DNA from: Pseudomonas duriflava
GTDB lineage: Bacteria > Pseudomonadota > Gammaproteobacteria > Pseudomonadales > Pseudomonadaceae
DNA length: 64,000 nt
NCBI RefSeq assembly: GCF_007830155.1
Contig: NZ_VLKY01000005.1
Span: forward strand, 289,096-353,095
Direction of reading: 5' to 3'
The notes under the pieces were generated by a model. The model was not told where the DNA came from. It ran no database searches and was given only the letters and a program-made list of their open reading frames with translations. How positions within the stretch are numbered: position 1 is the first letter of the stretch; each line of letters begins with the position of its first letter. Made by a program: the position numbers and the translations under genes. Shown piece by piece: positions 44,385-53,960 of the stretch.

Positions 44385-45516
44385 TACGCCAGGCAAGCCC
44401 GGCATAGGCTTGCCCCTCTGGCTGCTGGCAGAACTGACTTACCGCTGTCCCTTGCAGTGCCCCTACTGCTCCAACCCGCTGGACTTCGCGGCACAGGGCA
44501 AGGAACTGACTACCGAGCAGTGGTTTACCGTCATGCAGCAGGCCCGCCAGATGGGCGCGGCGCAACTGGGCTTTTCCGGCGGCGAGCCGCTGGTACGTCA
44601 GGACTTGGCCGAGCTGATCGGCGAAGCCCGCCGCCTGGGCTATTACACCAATCTGATCACCTCAGGCATCGGCCTGACCGAGCAGAAGATCGCCGCCTTT
44701 CGCGACGCGGGGCTGGATCATATTCAGATCAGCTTTCAGGCCAGCGACGAAGAGGTAAATAACCTGCTCGCCGGCTCCAAGAAAGCCTTCGCCCAAAAGC
44801 TGGAGATGGCCCGTGCCGTAAAGGCCCATGGCTACCCCATGGTGCTCAACTTCGTCACACACCGGCATAACATCGACAAGATCGACCGTATCATCGAGCT
44901 GTGCCTAGCGCTGGAGGCTGATTTCGTCGAGCTCGCCACCTGCCAGTTCTACGGTTGGGCACAGCTCAATCGGGTTGGCCTGCTGCCAACCAAAGCCCAG
45001 CTGGAGCGTGCCGAGCGCATTACCAACGAATACCGCGCCAAGCTGGAAGCGGAAGGCCACCCCTGCAAACTGATTTTCGTCACGCCGGATTATTACGAGG
45101 AGCGCCCCAAGGCCTGCATGAATGGCTGGGGCAGCATTTTTCTCACGGTCACCCCGGATGGCACCGCCCTGCCCTGCCATGGCGCACGTCAGTTGCCGGT
45201 CCAGTTCCCAAACGTCAAAGATCACAGCCTGCAACACATCTGGTATGACTCATTCGGCTTCAACCACTTCCGTGGTTATGACTGGATGCCTGAGCCCTGT
45301 CGTAGCTGCGATGAGAAGGAAAAGGACTTCGGTGGTTGCCGTTGCCAAGCGTTCATGCTGACCGGTGATGCCGCCAATGCCGACCCGGTATGCAGCAAGT
45401 CGCCTCATCACGACGTCATTCTAAATGCCCGTAAAGAAGCAGAGCACGCGACCCAGACCATTGAGCAACTGAGCTTTCGTAACGAGCGGAACTCCAAGCT
45501 TATCGCCAAAGCCTGA
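44356..45516 (+). CDS. pqqE: PqqE, radical SAM PqqA crosslinking enzyme
   Basis: A 386-residue radical SAM enzyme that joins the Glu and Tyr side chains of PqqA. The SAM iron-sulfur cluster cysteines are C31, C35 and C38 (CPLQCPYC). The C-terminal SPASM cysteines are in [28 protein letters not shown] and nearby. The GTG at 44356 was chosen because GGAGG lies six bases upstream; a TTG at 44350 sits on top of that site. It overlaps the end of pqqD. Confidence 0.94.
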   Translation: MQSTGSNSVNTPGKPGIGLPLWLLAELTYRCPLQCPYCSNPLDFAAQGKELTTEQWFTVMQQARQMGAAQLGFSGGEPLVRQDLAELIGEARRLGYYTNLITSGIGLTEQKIAAFRDAGLDHIQISFQASDEEVNNLLAGSKKAFAQKLEMARAVKAHGYPMVLNFVTHRHNIDKIDRIIELCLALEADFVELATCQFYGWAQLNRVGLLPTKAQLERAERITNEYRAKLEAEGHPCKLIFVTPDYYEERPKACMNGWGSIFLTVTPDGTALPCHGARQLPVQFPNVKDHSLQHIWYDSFGFNHFRGYDWMPEPCRSCDEKEKDFGGCRCQAFMLTGDAANADPVCSKSPHHDVILNARKEAEHATQTIEQLSFRNERNSKLIAKA

Positions 45517-45551
45517 TAAAGACACTGCTCGCCGCTGTCGTGGAGGACCTG

Positions 45552-47393
45552 ATGAATTCACCTGCCCCGAATACGACCTTTACTGCGGAGCAGGCTGTTG
45601 CAGCCGGTATCGACTTCGCCGAACTTCACGCCTCGGATCTGGGCCTGTTTTGGAACCAGTACGATCCGGCCGACGGCGCTTGTCGTCTATGGCGCTGGGT
45701 CGACGGCCAGGCACAGTGTCTGACGCCGGACGGGTACAGTGCACGCAGCCGCGTCTATGAGTATGGCGGCGGTGCCTTCTGCCTGACCGACACGGAAGCC
45801 CTCTTTGTCAACGAGGCGGACCAGCAGCTGTACCGTCAGCCGTTGGATGGCAGTACGCCGGTGGCTCTCACGCAAGGCAAATACCGTTATGGCGATCTTC
45901 AAGCGGCGGCCGGAGCCATCATGGCCGTCGAGGAAAGTCATGAAGGCGAGGCCGTAATCCACCGGCTGGTCGCAATTGGTCTGCTTGATGGGCGCCGTCA
46001 GGTATTGGCGGAAGGTGCAGACTTTTATGCCTCACCAACGCTAAGTCCCAACGGCAAACGCCTTGCCTGGATCGAGTGGAGCCGCCCTGACCAACCCTGG
46101 ACGTCTACACGCCTCATGTGTGCCGAACGCCTCGAAGACGGCCGCTGGGACACACCCAGCCTGATTGCCAGCGGTGCGGAGGAATCCCTTCAACAGCCAC
46201 GCTTTGATGAGCTTGACCAGTTGTATTGTCTCTCCGACAAGAACGGCTGGTGGCAACCTTGGGGCGAGTCGACCTCCGGCTTTACTAAACTGTCCTCAAT
46301 CGACGCCGACCATGCCGCCGCACCGTTTCAACTGGGTGGCCGTACGTGGTTGACCCTGGGCGGCGACGCTTATCTTGCGACCTGGTTCGAGGACGGCTTC
46401 GGGCACCTAGGGCTGCACCATGGGCCTCATCAATTGCAGCATTTCGCCTCTTCTTTCACACGCTTTCGCAGTTTCTCACGGCATGGTCACCGGCTGTATT
46501 GCATAGCCGCTGCCCCCGATAGGACTGCCGCTGTCGTGTCCATAGACCTGAATGACGGGACCGTACAAACACTTGCTGGTGGCCTTTCTCCTCTACCACC
46601 CGCATCTATCAGTCATCCACAGCCCTTGCGCTACCCAACAGGCGCAGGCCACGCCTATGGCTTCTTCTACCCAGCCTTGAACAGCGTTGAGCCCCCTCCG
46701 CTCGTGGTTTTCATCCACGGCGGGCCAACCTCTGCCTGCTATCCCGTATTCGACCCTCGCATCCAATACTGGGCACAACGGGGGTTTGCTGTTGCCGATC
46801 TCAACTACCGAGGCAGCACTGGCTACGGTCGCGCTTACCGACAAAGTCTGCATCTGAGCTGGGGCGAGGCAGATGTCGAAGATGCCTGTACTGTTGTTGC
46901 ACACTTGGCTGAACGCGGCTTGATCAATGCCCAACAGGCATTCATTCGGGGCGGTAGTGCCGGCGGATACACCGCACTCTGTGCGCTGGCTTTCCATCGG
47001 GTCTTTCGTGGCGGCGCCAGCCTTTATGGGGTTACTGACCCAGCCGCTCTAGCGCGTGTTACCCATAAGTTCGAAGCGGATTATCTCGATTGGCTTATTG
47101 GCGACCCCAGCGCCGATGCCGAGCGCTATCGTGCCCGAACTCCCTTATTACATGCCGACCGGATCAACGTGCCGGTCATCTTTTTCCAGGGCGAGTTAGA
47201 CGCCGTGGTTGTTCCTGAACAGACCCGTGCCATGCTCCGGGCATTGAAGGATCGCGGCGTCCCGGCCAAAGGTTATTTTTATCCAAACGAGCGTCACGGC
47301 TTTCGTCAGGCCAAGAACCAGGCGCATGCACTGGAGCACGAGTGGCGTTTCTACCGAGAGATTTTGGACCAGAACACCTCAATCCAAACATAG
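45552..47393 (+). CDS. pqqM: S9-family prolyl oligopeptidase-like peptidase of the pqq cluster
   Basis: A 613-residue protein with an N-terminal beta-propeller and a C-terminal alpha/beta hydrolase domain. The nucleophile serine is in RGGSAGGYTAL, with the aspartate in QGELDAVV and the histidine in NERHGFRQA. It starts 35 bases after pqqE with GGAGG six bases upstream. Pseudomonas pqq operons often end with such a peptidase, called pqqM, which may act with PqqF on the precursor. Its exact role is not settled. Confidence 0.83.
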   Translation: MNSPAPNTTFTAEQAVAAGIDFAELHASDLGLFWNQYDPADGACRLWRWVDGQAQCLTPDGYSARSRVYEYGGGAFCLTDTEALFVNEADQQLYRQPLDGSTPVALTQGKYRYGDLQAAAGAIMAVEESHEGEAVIHRLVAIGLLDGRRQVLAEGADFYASPTLSPNGKRLAWIEWSRPDQPWTSTRLMCAERLEDGRWDTPSLIASGAEESLQQPRFDELDQLYCLSDKNGWWQPWGESTSGFTKLSSIDADHAAAPFQLGGRTWLTLGGDAYLATWFEDGFGHLGLHHGPHQLQHFASSFTRFRSFSRHGHRLYCIAAAPDRTAAVVSIDLNDGTVQTLAGGLSPLPPASISHPQPLRYPTGAGHAYGFFYPALNSVEPPPLVVFIHGGPTSACYPVFDPRIQYWAQRGFAVADLNYRGSTGYGRAYRQSLHLSWGEADVEDACTVVAHLAERGLINAQQAFIRGGSAGGYTALCALAFHRVFRGGASLYGVTDPAALARVTHKFEADYLDWLIGDPSADAERYRARTPLLHADRINVPVIFFQGELDAVVVPEQTRAMLRALKDRGVPAKGYFYPNERHGFRQAKNQAHALEHEWRFYREILDQNTSIQT

Positions 47394-47542
47394 CGCTGGA
47401 AAATTGATCGTTACTCTCCCCGACGACGGGCTGCCCGCTCGTCTCCTCGGCGGGGCGTACCTCTTGCGTCGGCCTGCCAGTCGAGCTAAATCTCTCTCTG
47501 AGCGTTACCTTTTACTTGGATATCACTTCGAGGCTGATCGCG

Positions 47543-47842
47543 ATGGAACCGCAATTGAATGCTATACCTGCTCCTCGTCCCTTCTATTCCTCTCCCTCCG
47601 AAATCTATTCCGACGAAAGCCCTGATGTCATCCAACGTTTACTCAGCCGCTCCGAAAGTCGTATCGCCGAGCTGATCGAGCTCGACAACATGAGCGCCCA
47701 TCTCAAACTGATTCATCTCCAAAATATCGAGTCGATGATTACAGCGGCCACTCGGCAGAGTAATGACCAGACTCATCTGACCCGCGCTCAGATCGTCTTG
47801 ATGTGCTGCGAAGAAGTGCGTAACCGCCTTCAGCTCCGCTGA
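47543..47842 (+). CDS. Small hypothetical protein
   Basis: A 99-residue, mostly helical, soluble protein with no recognised domain (VIQRLLSRSESRIAELIELD, HLQNIESMITAATRQ). The reading frame looks coding, with coding-like third positions, but the ribosome site is weak (GAGG at 47530 is 13 bases away). It follows the pqq cluster by 150 bases and may have its own promoter. It could be a Pseudomonas-specific regulator of unknown role. Confidence 0.5.
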   Translation: MEPQLNAIPAPRPFYSSPSEIYSDESPDVIQRLLSRSESRIAELIELDNMSAHLKLIHLQNIESMITAATRQSNDQTHLTRAQIVLMCCEEVRNRLQLR

Positions 47843-47986
47843 GGACGTGCCTGTTCAACTGCCAATCAGGCGGCCTTTAAGCTGTGAGAGCCCGCTCGTT
47901 TTCATAATAAAGGTCTGTAGTGCCTCTTTGGCGTTGAACTTATCCGATATCATCTGGCCGCATCGTATTGATATGAGAACCAAGGA

Positions 47987-48232
47987 ATGGACTCATCATA
48001 TAAACAGGCTTTTTGTCGTTTGCTTATTCCAGCCGCCCTGGTCGCCGGCTGGTGCTTGGGGCAGGTCACGCCTCTTCATTCACCGCCCGCTCAACTAAAC
48101 AACTATCTGGCCCAGCCTGTCACCCAACTGACCCATGTTACCTGGCAGGAGCAGGACAAGCGTCCACTGCCCCCCGCCCAACCGGCCGTCACACCGGCAG
48201 CCAAGCCCTCGTCGCAGCGCTGGATCTTTTGA
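47987..48232 (+). CDS. Small hypothetical protein with one hydrophobic segment
   Basis: An 81-residue protein with a short N-terminal hydrophobic stretch (LLIPAALVAGWCLGQV) and a proline-rich C-terminus. This resembles a small inner-membrane or periplasmic protein. AAGGA lies directly at the start codon, so initiation spacing is poor. The stop is next to a strong hairpin shared with the permease gene. No family is recognised. Confidence 0.45.
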   Translation: MDSSYKQAFCRLLIPAALVAGWCLGQVTPLHSPPAQLNNYLAQPVTQLTHVTWQEQDKRPLPPAQPAVTPAAKPSSQRWIF

Positions 48233-48233
48233 T

Positions 48234-48265
48234 CAGGTACGGCCTGAATACTCAGGCCGTACCTG
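48234..48265. terminator. 14-base-pair hairpin at the permease stop codon
   Basis: Perfect arms CAGGTACGGCCTGA and TCAGGCCGTACCTG with a 4-base loop (ATAC). The right arm begins in the stop codon of the minus-strand permease gene. There is no U-run on either side, so it may stop both converging transcripts only partly, or stabilise message ends. Confidence 0.5.
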
Positions 48266-49577
48266 TGGCCTCTCTTACCGAGCGCGTACGCGCCGCGAAG
48301 TACAAGACCACCCCAACTGCCAGCAAAATTCCGGCACGAAGCCAAGTTTCCAGACTTTGCTGGCTCAATAAAATCAAACACGACAGAATCGCCAGGACCG
48401 GGATGAACGCAGGAACCCTGAAATGAGGCTGATCTACTCGGTCCCGTCGCAGCACGAGCACTGCAACATTGGTACTCAAGAAGACGAAGAGGAGCAGAAG
48501 CACCACCGTTTCAGCAAGGGCAGAAAGTGTTCCAGTCACTGTTAGAGCCATGGCAACAAGCGTAGTTACCACGATAGCCACCCAAGGTGTCCGCCGCTGA
48601 GGCAATACCCGACCCAGTACTGGCGGCAGGAGCCCTTCCTCTGCCATTCCATAGGCCAGTCGACTGGCCATGATCATGGTGAGCAACGCCCCGTTTGATA
48701 CGGCAATTAACGCCACGAAAGCAAAAAGCGTAGGCGGCACGCCATAGCCGGTTGCTTTAACCACATCTAGCAGCGGCGCGGAAGAAGCAGCTAACTGCTC
48801 TGCCGGCAGTACAAGCGAGGCGGCTAGCCCTACCAATACATATACGATTCCGGCAATCAGTAACGCACCAAACAGGGCGCGAGGATAGATCCTGCGCACA
48901 TCCCGGATCTCTTCTGCCATATTGGCCGAGACCTCGAACCCTACGAACGAATAAAACGCCAACAAGGCAGCCCCTAGCACCGCGATGGGCGGAGACGTCC
49001 CCTCCGTAAATTGTACGACCCGTCCCGGATCACCCTGACCACTGCCGAAGTACAGGGCAGCCAGGACAACAACCAGTAACAGCCCCGATAGCTCAACCAC
49101 GGTCATGACCAGATTTGCACCCATTGACTCCTTGATACCTCGCGCATTCAGCAGGGCCACGAGCGTTAGGAAAATGAGTGCCGTCACGAGAGGCGGTGAG
49201 GTGATGAAGGTTCCTAAATAGTCACCGGCAAAGGCCAGAGAAAGCCCAGCGGCACTAGTGACGCCAGCCGCCAGCATAGAAAACCCCACCAGAAAGGATA
49301 TAAGCGGCGATTTGAAGGCCCGTGCTGCGAATACAGCTGCACCGCCTGCCTTCGGGTACTTAGTCACCAATTCAGCATAAGAGGCGGCCGTCAGCATCGC
49401 GAACCCCAACGCCACCACAAGCGGCACCCAGATCGCTCCACCCACCTCGCCGGCAATCTTGCCGGCTAAAGCATATACACCTGCGCCCAGCACATCGCCC
49501 AAAATGAATAACAACAGCATGGGCCCTGTAATAGCACGCCGCAGCTTGGTATCGGATGCTGTAGCAGAGGTATTCAT
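48252..49577 (-). CDS. APC-superfamily amino acid permease
   Basis: A 441-residue inner-membrane transporter with about 12 hydrophobic segments. The first helix has the broken-helix motif ILGDVLGAGVYALAG, followed by YAELVTKYPKAGGA and the helix 6 FYSFVGFEVSANMAEE motif, as in cationic amino acid and amine permeases. The start at 49577 follows GGAGCG; one six codons upstream is also possible. It is single, and the substrate is not known. The 315-base gap to the next gene (49578-49892) shows no supported gene, only an 8-base CCCTGATC/GATCAGGG repeat near 49597-49635. Confidence 0.84.
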   Translation of the reverse strand: MNTSATASDTKLRRAITGPMLLLFILGDVLGAGVYALAGKIAGEVGGAIWVPLVVALGFAMLTAASYAELVTKYPKAGGAAVFAARAFKSPLISFLVGFSMLAAGVTSAAGLSLAFAGDYLGTFITSPPLVTALIFLTLVALLNARGIKESMGANLVMTVVELSGLLLVVVLAALYFGSGQGDPGRVVQFTEGTSPPIAVLGAALLAFYSFVGFEVSANMAEEIRDVRRIYPRALFGALLIAGIVYVLVGLAASLVLPAEQLAASSAPLLDVVKATGYGVPPTLFAFVALIAVSNGALLTMIMASRLAYGMAEEGLLPPVLGRVLPQRRTPWVAIVVTTLVAMALTVTGTLSALAETVVLLLLFVFLSTNVAVLVLRRDRVDQPHFRVPAFIPVLAILSCLILLSQQSLETWLRAGILLAVGVVLYFAARTRSVREATGTA

Positions 49578-49892
49578 AGGCGAACGCTCCATCATTGAAC
49601 CCTGATCAGAGATGTCGATCGGCTAAACCGGATCAGGGCTGGACGTCAGTGCAACACCCAGCACTTTCCTAGTGGCCCGTGCCTTTCGGTTCGGTAGCCA
49701 AGCGCTGGACAAACCATGACGCTCAACTACCCCGATTCATCGACCGCACCATCAAGGGATCAGTTCGATATCAAGACCAAACCCAACCTTATGATTCATT
49801 GAACCTGGCAGCAGGCCGCATGACCAACCTTGAGAATGAATCATTACTTCTGGAAGACTAGTCCAATGACCAATCATGCTGTGGAGAACCCT

Positions 49893-50939
49893 ATGTCAGC
49901 TTCAAAAGTCGCCTTGGTTGTAGGCGCTAGCGGAATCATCGGCAATGCCCTCGTTGAAACCCTAGTCGAGAATCCAGAATGGCGTGTCCGCGCTGTACGC
50001 CGTACGTTCGTACCGGGTGTCGAGACGCTCGAACTGGATCTTAACGATGCTCAGGCTACCGCCGATGCTCTACGCCATGCCGGCGATACCACTCATGTGT
50101 TCTATGCCGCTTTGCGCCCCGATAGTAGCCTCGCCCGCGAAGCGGAAATCAACGGCGCCATGTTGCGCAACCTCCTTGATGGTCTGAAGGCAGCTGGAGC
50201 CAAACTGGAACGTGTCGTCCATTATCAGGGCGCTAAAGTCTATGGTGTCCACCTAGGCCCGACGACAGCTCCTTTTTATGAGGATGATCCACGACACCTT
50301 GCTCCAAACTTCTATTACACCCAGGAAGACTTGCTGCGTGAGCGCGCCGCACAGGGTGAATTCGAATGGTCCATCCTGCGCCCGGATGTTGTGGTAGGTG
50401 ATATTGCAGGAAACCCCATGAATATCGCCTTGGTCATCGGCGCTTTTGCTGCGCTAAGCAAGCAGGCTGGTGTCCCTCTGCGTTTCCCTGGCTCAGTAAA
50501 GGCTTATCGTGGTGTTCTCGCTCAATTGACAGATGCCCGCTGGCTAGCACGCGCCAGTATCTGGGCTGCACTGGCCCCTGCCGCCCGTAACGAAGCCTTC
50601 AATCTGGTTGGCGAGCCCTTTCGCTGGGAGCGGCTATGGCACAAGGTCGCAGAGGCATTCGATATGCCAGTGGCCGAACCGCAACCCTTCTCCCTGGCCG
50701 CACAAATGCCGGCAAAGGCTGCCGTCTGGCAAGAACTGGCCGAGCAACAGGGCCTGCAAGCGATCCCTTATGAAAAGCTGATAGGATGGAAATTCGGCGA
50801 CTTCGTTTTCAATACCGAATTCGACATGATTTCCGATATGGGCAAGATTCGCCGTGCAGGCTTTACCGAAGCAGTCAGTACAGAAGACAGCCTGATCGGT
50901 GCGATCAAACGTCTGCAGGAAAAGCGCTACATACCTTAA
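49893..50939 (+). CDS. PRISE-type short-chain dehydrogenase/reductase (progesterone 5-beta-reductase/iridoid synthase-like)
   Basis: A 348-residue NADPH-binding Rossmann protein. GASGIIG is at residues 11-17. The PRISE family marks are the lysine in QGAKVYG (K115) and the NFYYTQEDLL motif at 139-148, whose tyrosine is catalytic. These enzymes reduce the C=C bond of enones (1,4-reduction). They are best known in plants (steroid and iridoid synthesis) and occur in bacteria with unknown substrates. The start at 49893 has GGAGA upstream; starts at 49866 and 49830 lack this. No pathway neighbours are seen. Confidence 0.78.
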   Translation: MSASKVALVVGASGIIGNALVETLVENPEWRVRAVRRTFVPGVETLELDLNDAQATADALRHAGDTTHVFYAALRPDSSLAREAEINGAMLRNLLDGLKAAGAKLERVVHYQGAKVYGVHLGPTTAPFYEDDPRHLAPNFYYTQEDLLRERAAQGEFEWSILRPDVVVGDIAGNPMNIALVIGAFAALSKQAGVPLRFPGSVKAYRGVLAQLTDARWLARASIWAALAPAARNEAFNLVGEPFRWERLWHKVAEAFDMPVAEPQPFSLAAQMPAKAAVWQELAEQQGLQAIPYEKLIGWKFGDFVFNTEFDMISDMGKIRRAGFTEAVSTEDSLIGAIKRLQEKRYIP

Positions 50940-50989
50940 GAGGCAGTTTCGCCCAGCGTTCAGCACTGGGCGAACATCACCACTGATGT

Positions 50990-51781
50990 TTAGTTTGCAG
51001 CGTGCATGTCTTGAGCGGTAGGTGAGACCCGCAAGGAGCTCTCCAATGACTGGACGGCTTTCCAGGCTGCTTGTTGCAGCGTGGCAGCGGTCGCTTTCTC
51101 TAGCCGCTTGGTTTGCGCGGCGCTCGGCTGTGGTGGTTTTTTACCGTAGATCAAGGAGTAGAAAACTGATGCTCCAATATATGACCCGGTAAAAGAAGGG
51201 TGGCTACCATCAGGCAGAAACAAACTTGGTCGAGGTGTTGCGGCCAAAGCCGTCTGCCACGCCTGCCCTACTGGAGCCAGCAAGGCACCACGTTCTTTAG
51301 CGATGGCTGTATAAGCTTGGTCTAGTTTGGCTTGCATATCCGGATTGTTCTGGCGCGCCCACGTTAAGTAGAAAATGGTCTTGGCACCTTTCTTTTTGAT
51401 TTCATCATCCATCAGCCGCGCGTATTGGTACATCAGATCCAGGTTCTTGACCGGCAGCATGCTGTGCTCTTGCAGAACAACATAATCCCAGTGTTCATCC
51501 TTCAAAGCCTGCTGGATATCACCCTTTTTCCAATGCAGTTCAAGCGAAGCACCGGAGAACGCCAGGGTTTTTGTCTGGATAGGCCGCGCTTGACGCGCTT
51601 GGATAGACATTTCACTCAGAACCGCAGGCAGATCATTAACGTACGTATAACTATTCCCGACAAAAAGAATCTTGATCGGTGCGTGGGCATCGGCCTGCGT
51701 TTGCTGAGCCGCTGACGCGTACAGCGTACTGGTCAGATAAATGAACAAAAATGGGATAATCGATCGGATACTGATGCGCAT
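50990..51781 (-). CDS. Exported SGNH/GDSL-like hydrolase
   Basis: A 263-residue protein with a signal peptide (FLFIYLTSTLYASAA). Block I is FVGNSYTYVNDLP (nucleophile Ser in NSYT), a GASLELHW segment may be block II, and block V is LPDGSHPSFTGSY (Asp and His). This is the SGNH layout, with NSYT in place of GDSL. Substrates could be esters of sugars or lipids. It lies convergent to the PRISE gene and alone. The 350-base gap upstream (51782-52131) holds no gene apart from the terminator of the DUF2790 gene. Confidence 0.7.
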   Translation of the reverse strand: MRISIRSIIPFLFIYLTSTLYASAAQQTQADAHAPIKILFVGNSYTYVNDLPAVLSEMSIQARQARPIQTKTLAFSGASLELHWKKGDIQQALKDEHWDYVVLQEHSMLPVKNLDLMYQYARLMDDEIKKKGAKTIFYLTWARQNNPDMQAKLDQAYTAIAKERGALLAPVGQAWQTALAATPRPSLFLPDGSHPSFTGSYIGASVFYSLIYGKKPPQPSAAQTKRLEKATAATLQQAAWKAVQSLESSLRVSPTAQDMHAAN

Positions 51782-52069
51782 GCATGTCCTCTACAATGCC
51801 GATAAAGCGATAGATGCTTAGGCAACAGGCAGCCGAGCCGCCAATCGTTGCCACTGTCGTCACTGTGACAGGCATCGCCCTGCTTTTGTTAGATGCCAAT
51901 CGTGCATTGGCTCTCACAACAGAGTATTTCTCCATGAGGGAGCGGCAGTAAGGCCATAAGAAACATAGGCTAGCTTTCGGCATTACATTTGATCAGACCG
52001 GCCGAGAGGGGTCTCGTTATTACCGAACGACACGTAACCAACTTGCACACGTTTATTGATGCCCGCAAT

Positions 52070-52107
52070 CAATAAAAAAGGGCAGCTTAAAGCTGCCCTT
52101 TTTTATT
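52070..52107. terminator. Terminator after the DUF2790 gene
   Basis: Stem AAGGGCAGCTT / AAGCTGCCCTT with an A-run on one side and a T-run on the other. Orientation fits the minus-strand gene ending at 52132. Confidence 0.85.
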
Positions 52108-52131
52108 GAAACATCCTGAATGAACTAACGA

Positions 52132-52404
52132 TTAATTATCATTACAGCTCATTCCAGAAGCTTCATATTCTAATATATGGATATGATTCTGATGGTCTTC
52201 ATACGTCATTCTGATCGGGCGTATACCACAAAAGCTGCTCAAATCAGGTGTATCGATAACCCGCTTGATATCCAGATGATCGGAATAAGAATAATGCTCT
52301 ACAGCAGGCGATACCTTGGCCAGATCGTTCTGTTGAGCAGCAACGGCAGAACCGCTGGCTATCACCAAAACCATGAGTAACCCTATAGAGTGCTTCATAT
52401 TCAT
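52132..52404 (-). CDS. Small secreted DUF2790 protein
   Basis: A 90-residue protein with a signal peptide (hydrophobic residues 7-23, ending AVA) and a DUF2790 core: DIKRVIDTPDLSSFCGIRPI, MTYEDHQNHIHILEYEASG and MSCNDN with two cysteines. The family is nearly confined to Pseudomonas and often has stress- or metal-induced members. An AGGT site precedes the start; an ATG two codons later is also possible. It stands alone. Confidence 0.78.
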   Translation of the reverse strand: MNMKHSIGLLMVLVIASGSAVAAQQNDLAKVSPAVEHYSYSDHLDIKRVIDTPDLSSFCGIRPIRMTYEDHQNHIHILEYEASGMSCNDN

Positions 52405-53126
52405 CTTTACCTGTAGCGATTAACTCCGTGAAGACATGCTGCAACTACACCGCTCATATATTCGGAGTCTGTAATTGAAAGCGATTGCAGAGATTGTGGA
52501 AGCAATGATTACAGAAAGCGCGCTCCCAATATAATCGTTAGCTTGCAAAGCATTTTTGTGTAGAGGGAAGGGAATCGTGCAGAAGGAGCTATGGTCATGA
52601 TTCTTTATTGAGCTGTGTTTACGACCCCAATACATTTCCAATAGACCCGCCAAGCTTTATTCAGCCTTTTGACTGATACGAGTCCTCCTTATATGGAAAA
52701 CGACGCTTCTCCTCGGTTATACCGTCAAATGCACGAAGCTTGACTGACGAAGCCGTTCTCACCTTCTTGAACCTATGCTCTGTACAAGCATGCCCTGTTC
52801 GGCCGCGATAGACCTTGATGCAGGAGTTACCTCGGTAAGTTCTCGATTGCCTAGGAGTTGCTGGAGCACAGCAGCTCCAGATGATCAGCTTGCACCAGTC
52901 ACTCACCAAGATGGCTTTTAACGCTAACAAGGGTCTGCGGCTTGATAAAGAGCTTGGTTTTTTTTCAAAAACTGTTTCTCCTTGTGAAAAGCTGAACCCT
53001 TACAAAGCCAGGCCGGTCACAAAAAGACACCGGTCGCGTGCGGCTTAATTGCCTACCTCTTCGTCCGGCGTAATCGCAGCATTACTGACTGACCTAAGCC
53101 AATACGGCTTACCAAGAGAGCGTTTA
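52405..53126. other. About 720-base gap without a supported gene
   Basis: Frames at 52420-52653 and 52661-52930 (minus strand) show no domain, signal peptide or good ribosome site. The right part must hold the promoter of the DUF4142 gene. No repeats were recognised. Confidence 0.45.
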
Positions 53127-53648
53127 ATGATGAAAATGCCTACCAAGACCCTTCTCGCCGGCAGCCTAAGTCTTCTGCTGGGTGCCATGGCTACCACCAC
53201 CTATGCAGCCGACCTGAGCCCAGCTGAGTTCGTCAACCAAGCCTCTGCTCTGGGTATGGCCGAAATCGAAACCGCCAAAATGGCAAAGGAAAAAGGTAGC
53301 TCGCCGGACGTAAACACATTCGCTCAAAAAATGATCGATGATCATACGGCGTCCAATAAGCAGCTCAGCGAAATTGCCAAGCAAAAGAAACTAGAGGTTT
53401 CAACCGAGGCGGACTTGATGGATAAGGCGAAAGCCATGATTCTTAAGGTACGCCAGGGTGAATCCTTTGATGTAGCCTATGCTAATAATCAAGTGGAATC
53501 CCACGAAAAGACTATCGAACTGTACCGCCAAGAAGCGGAAAGCGGCCAAGATTCCGAACTCAAGAGCTTTGCCAAATCCACACTTCCAACATTGGAACAT
53601 CATCTGAAAATGGCCAAGGCTTTGCTTGAGCAGCAAGAAAAACAGTAA
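53127..53648 (+). CDS. Exported DUF4142 (ferritin-like four-helix) protein
   Basis: A 173-residue protein with a signal peptide (LLAGSLSLLLGAMATTTYA) and a DUF4142 four-helix domain: FVNQASALGMAEIETAKMA, FAQKMIDDHTASNKQLSEIA, NNQVESHEKTIELYRQEA and FAKSTLPTLEHHLKMAKAL. These proteins are periplasmic, stress-linked and of unknown function. The start at 53127 follows AGAGAG. It is a single gene upstream of tRNA-Met. Confidence 0.8.
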   Translation: MMKMPTKTLLAGSLSLLLGAMATTTYAADLSPAEFVNQASALGMAEIETAKMAKEKGSSPDVNTFAQKMIDDHTASNKQLSEIAKQKKLEVSTEADLMDKAKAMILKVRQGESFDVAYANNQVESHEKTIELYRQEAESGQDSELKSFAKSTLPTLEHHLKMAKALLEQQEKQ

Positions 53649-53767
53649 TAGACAGTGCTGCCGCCTGTTCACACAAAGCGTCAGTACTTTGCGACCTTCC
53701 TTCCCGTCAAGATCAGCAGGAAGGTTACAATCTTTTGATTTACAAACGATTAATTTCTCAAAGGGGG

Positions 53768-53796
53768 TTGACACAGCTCCTCTCTCCGAGAATAAT
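53768..53796 (+). promoter_or_regulatory. Sigma-70 promoter of the tRNA-Met gene
   Basis: TTGACA at 53768-53773 and AATAAT at 53791-53796 with a 17-base spacer, ending 13 bases before the tRNA. This is close to the ideal sigma-70 spacing. Confidence 0.75.
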
Positions 53797-53809
53797 GCGC
53801 GCCTCGGAT

Positions 53810-53886
53810 GGCTACGTAGCTCAGCTGGTTAGAGCATAGCATTCATAATGCTGGGGTCCGGGGTTCAAGTCCCTGCGTAGCCACCA
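53810..53886 (+). tRNA. tRNA-Met (CAT), elongator type
   Basis: A 77-base tRNA with acceptor arms GGCTACG / CGTAGCC, a D-arm AGCTCAGCTGGTTAGAGC, anticodon loop TTCATAA and T-arm GGTTCAAGTCC. The CCA is encoded. The first acceptor pair is G-C matched, unlike the initiator tRNA, so this is the elongator. A near-consensus promoter precedes it and a terminator follows. Confidence 0.95.
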
Positions 53887-53896
53887 CCTCTTTCTA

Positions 53897-53924
53897 GGGT
53901 CTAGCTTCGGCTAGGCCCTTTTTT
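53897..53924 (+). terminator. Terminator after tRNA-Met
   Basis: Stem GGGTCTAGC / GCTAGGCCC with a TTCG tetraloop and a run of six T. The stem has one mismatched pair. Confidence 0.85.
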
Positions 53925-53960
53925 ATTTCAGCTCTACTACCAAGGCGCAACTAGCGTCTG

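Noticed and set aside
52420..52930. Two minus-strand frames in the gap before the DUF4142 gene
   Set aside because: Cys/Arg-rich sequences with no signal peptide, domain or ribosome site; a transposase remnant was considered but no motif supports it.
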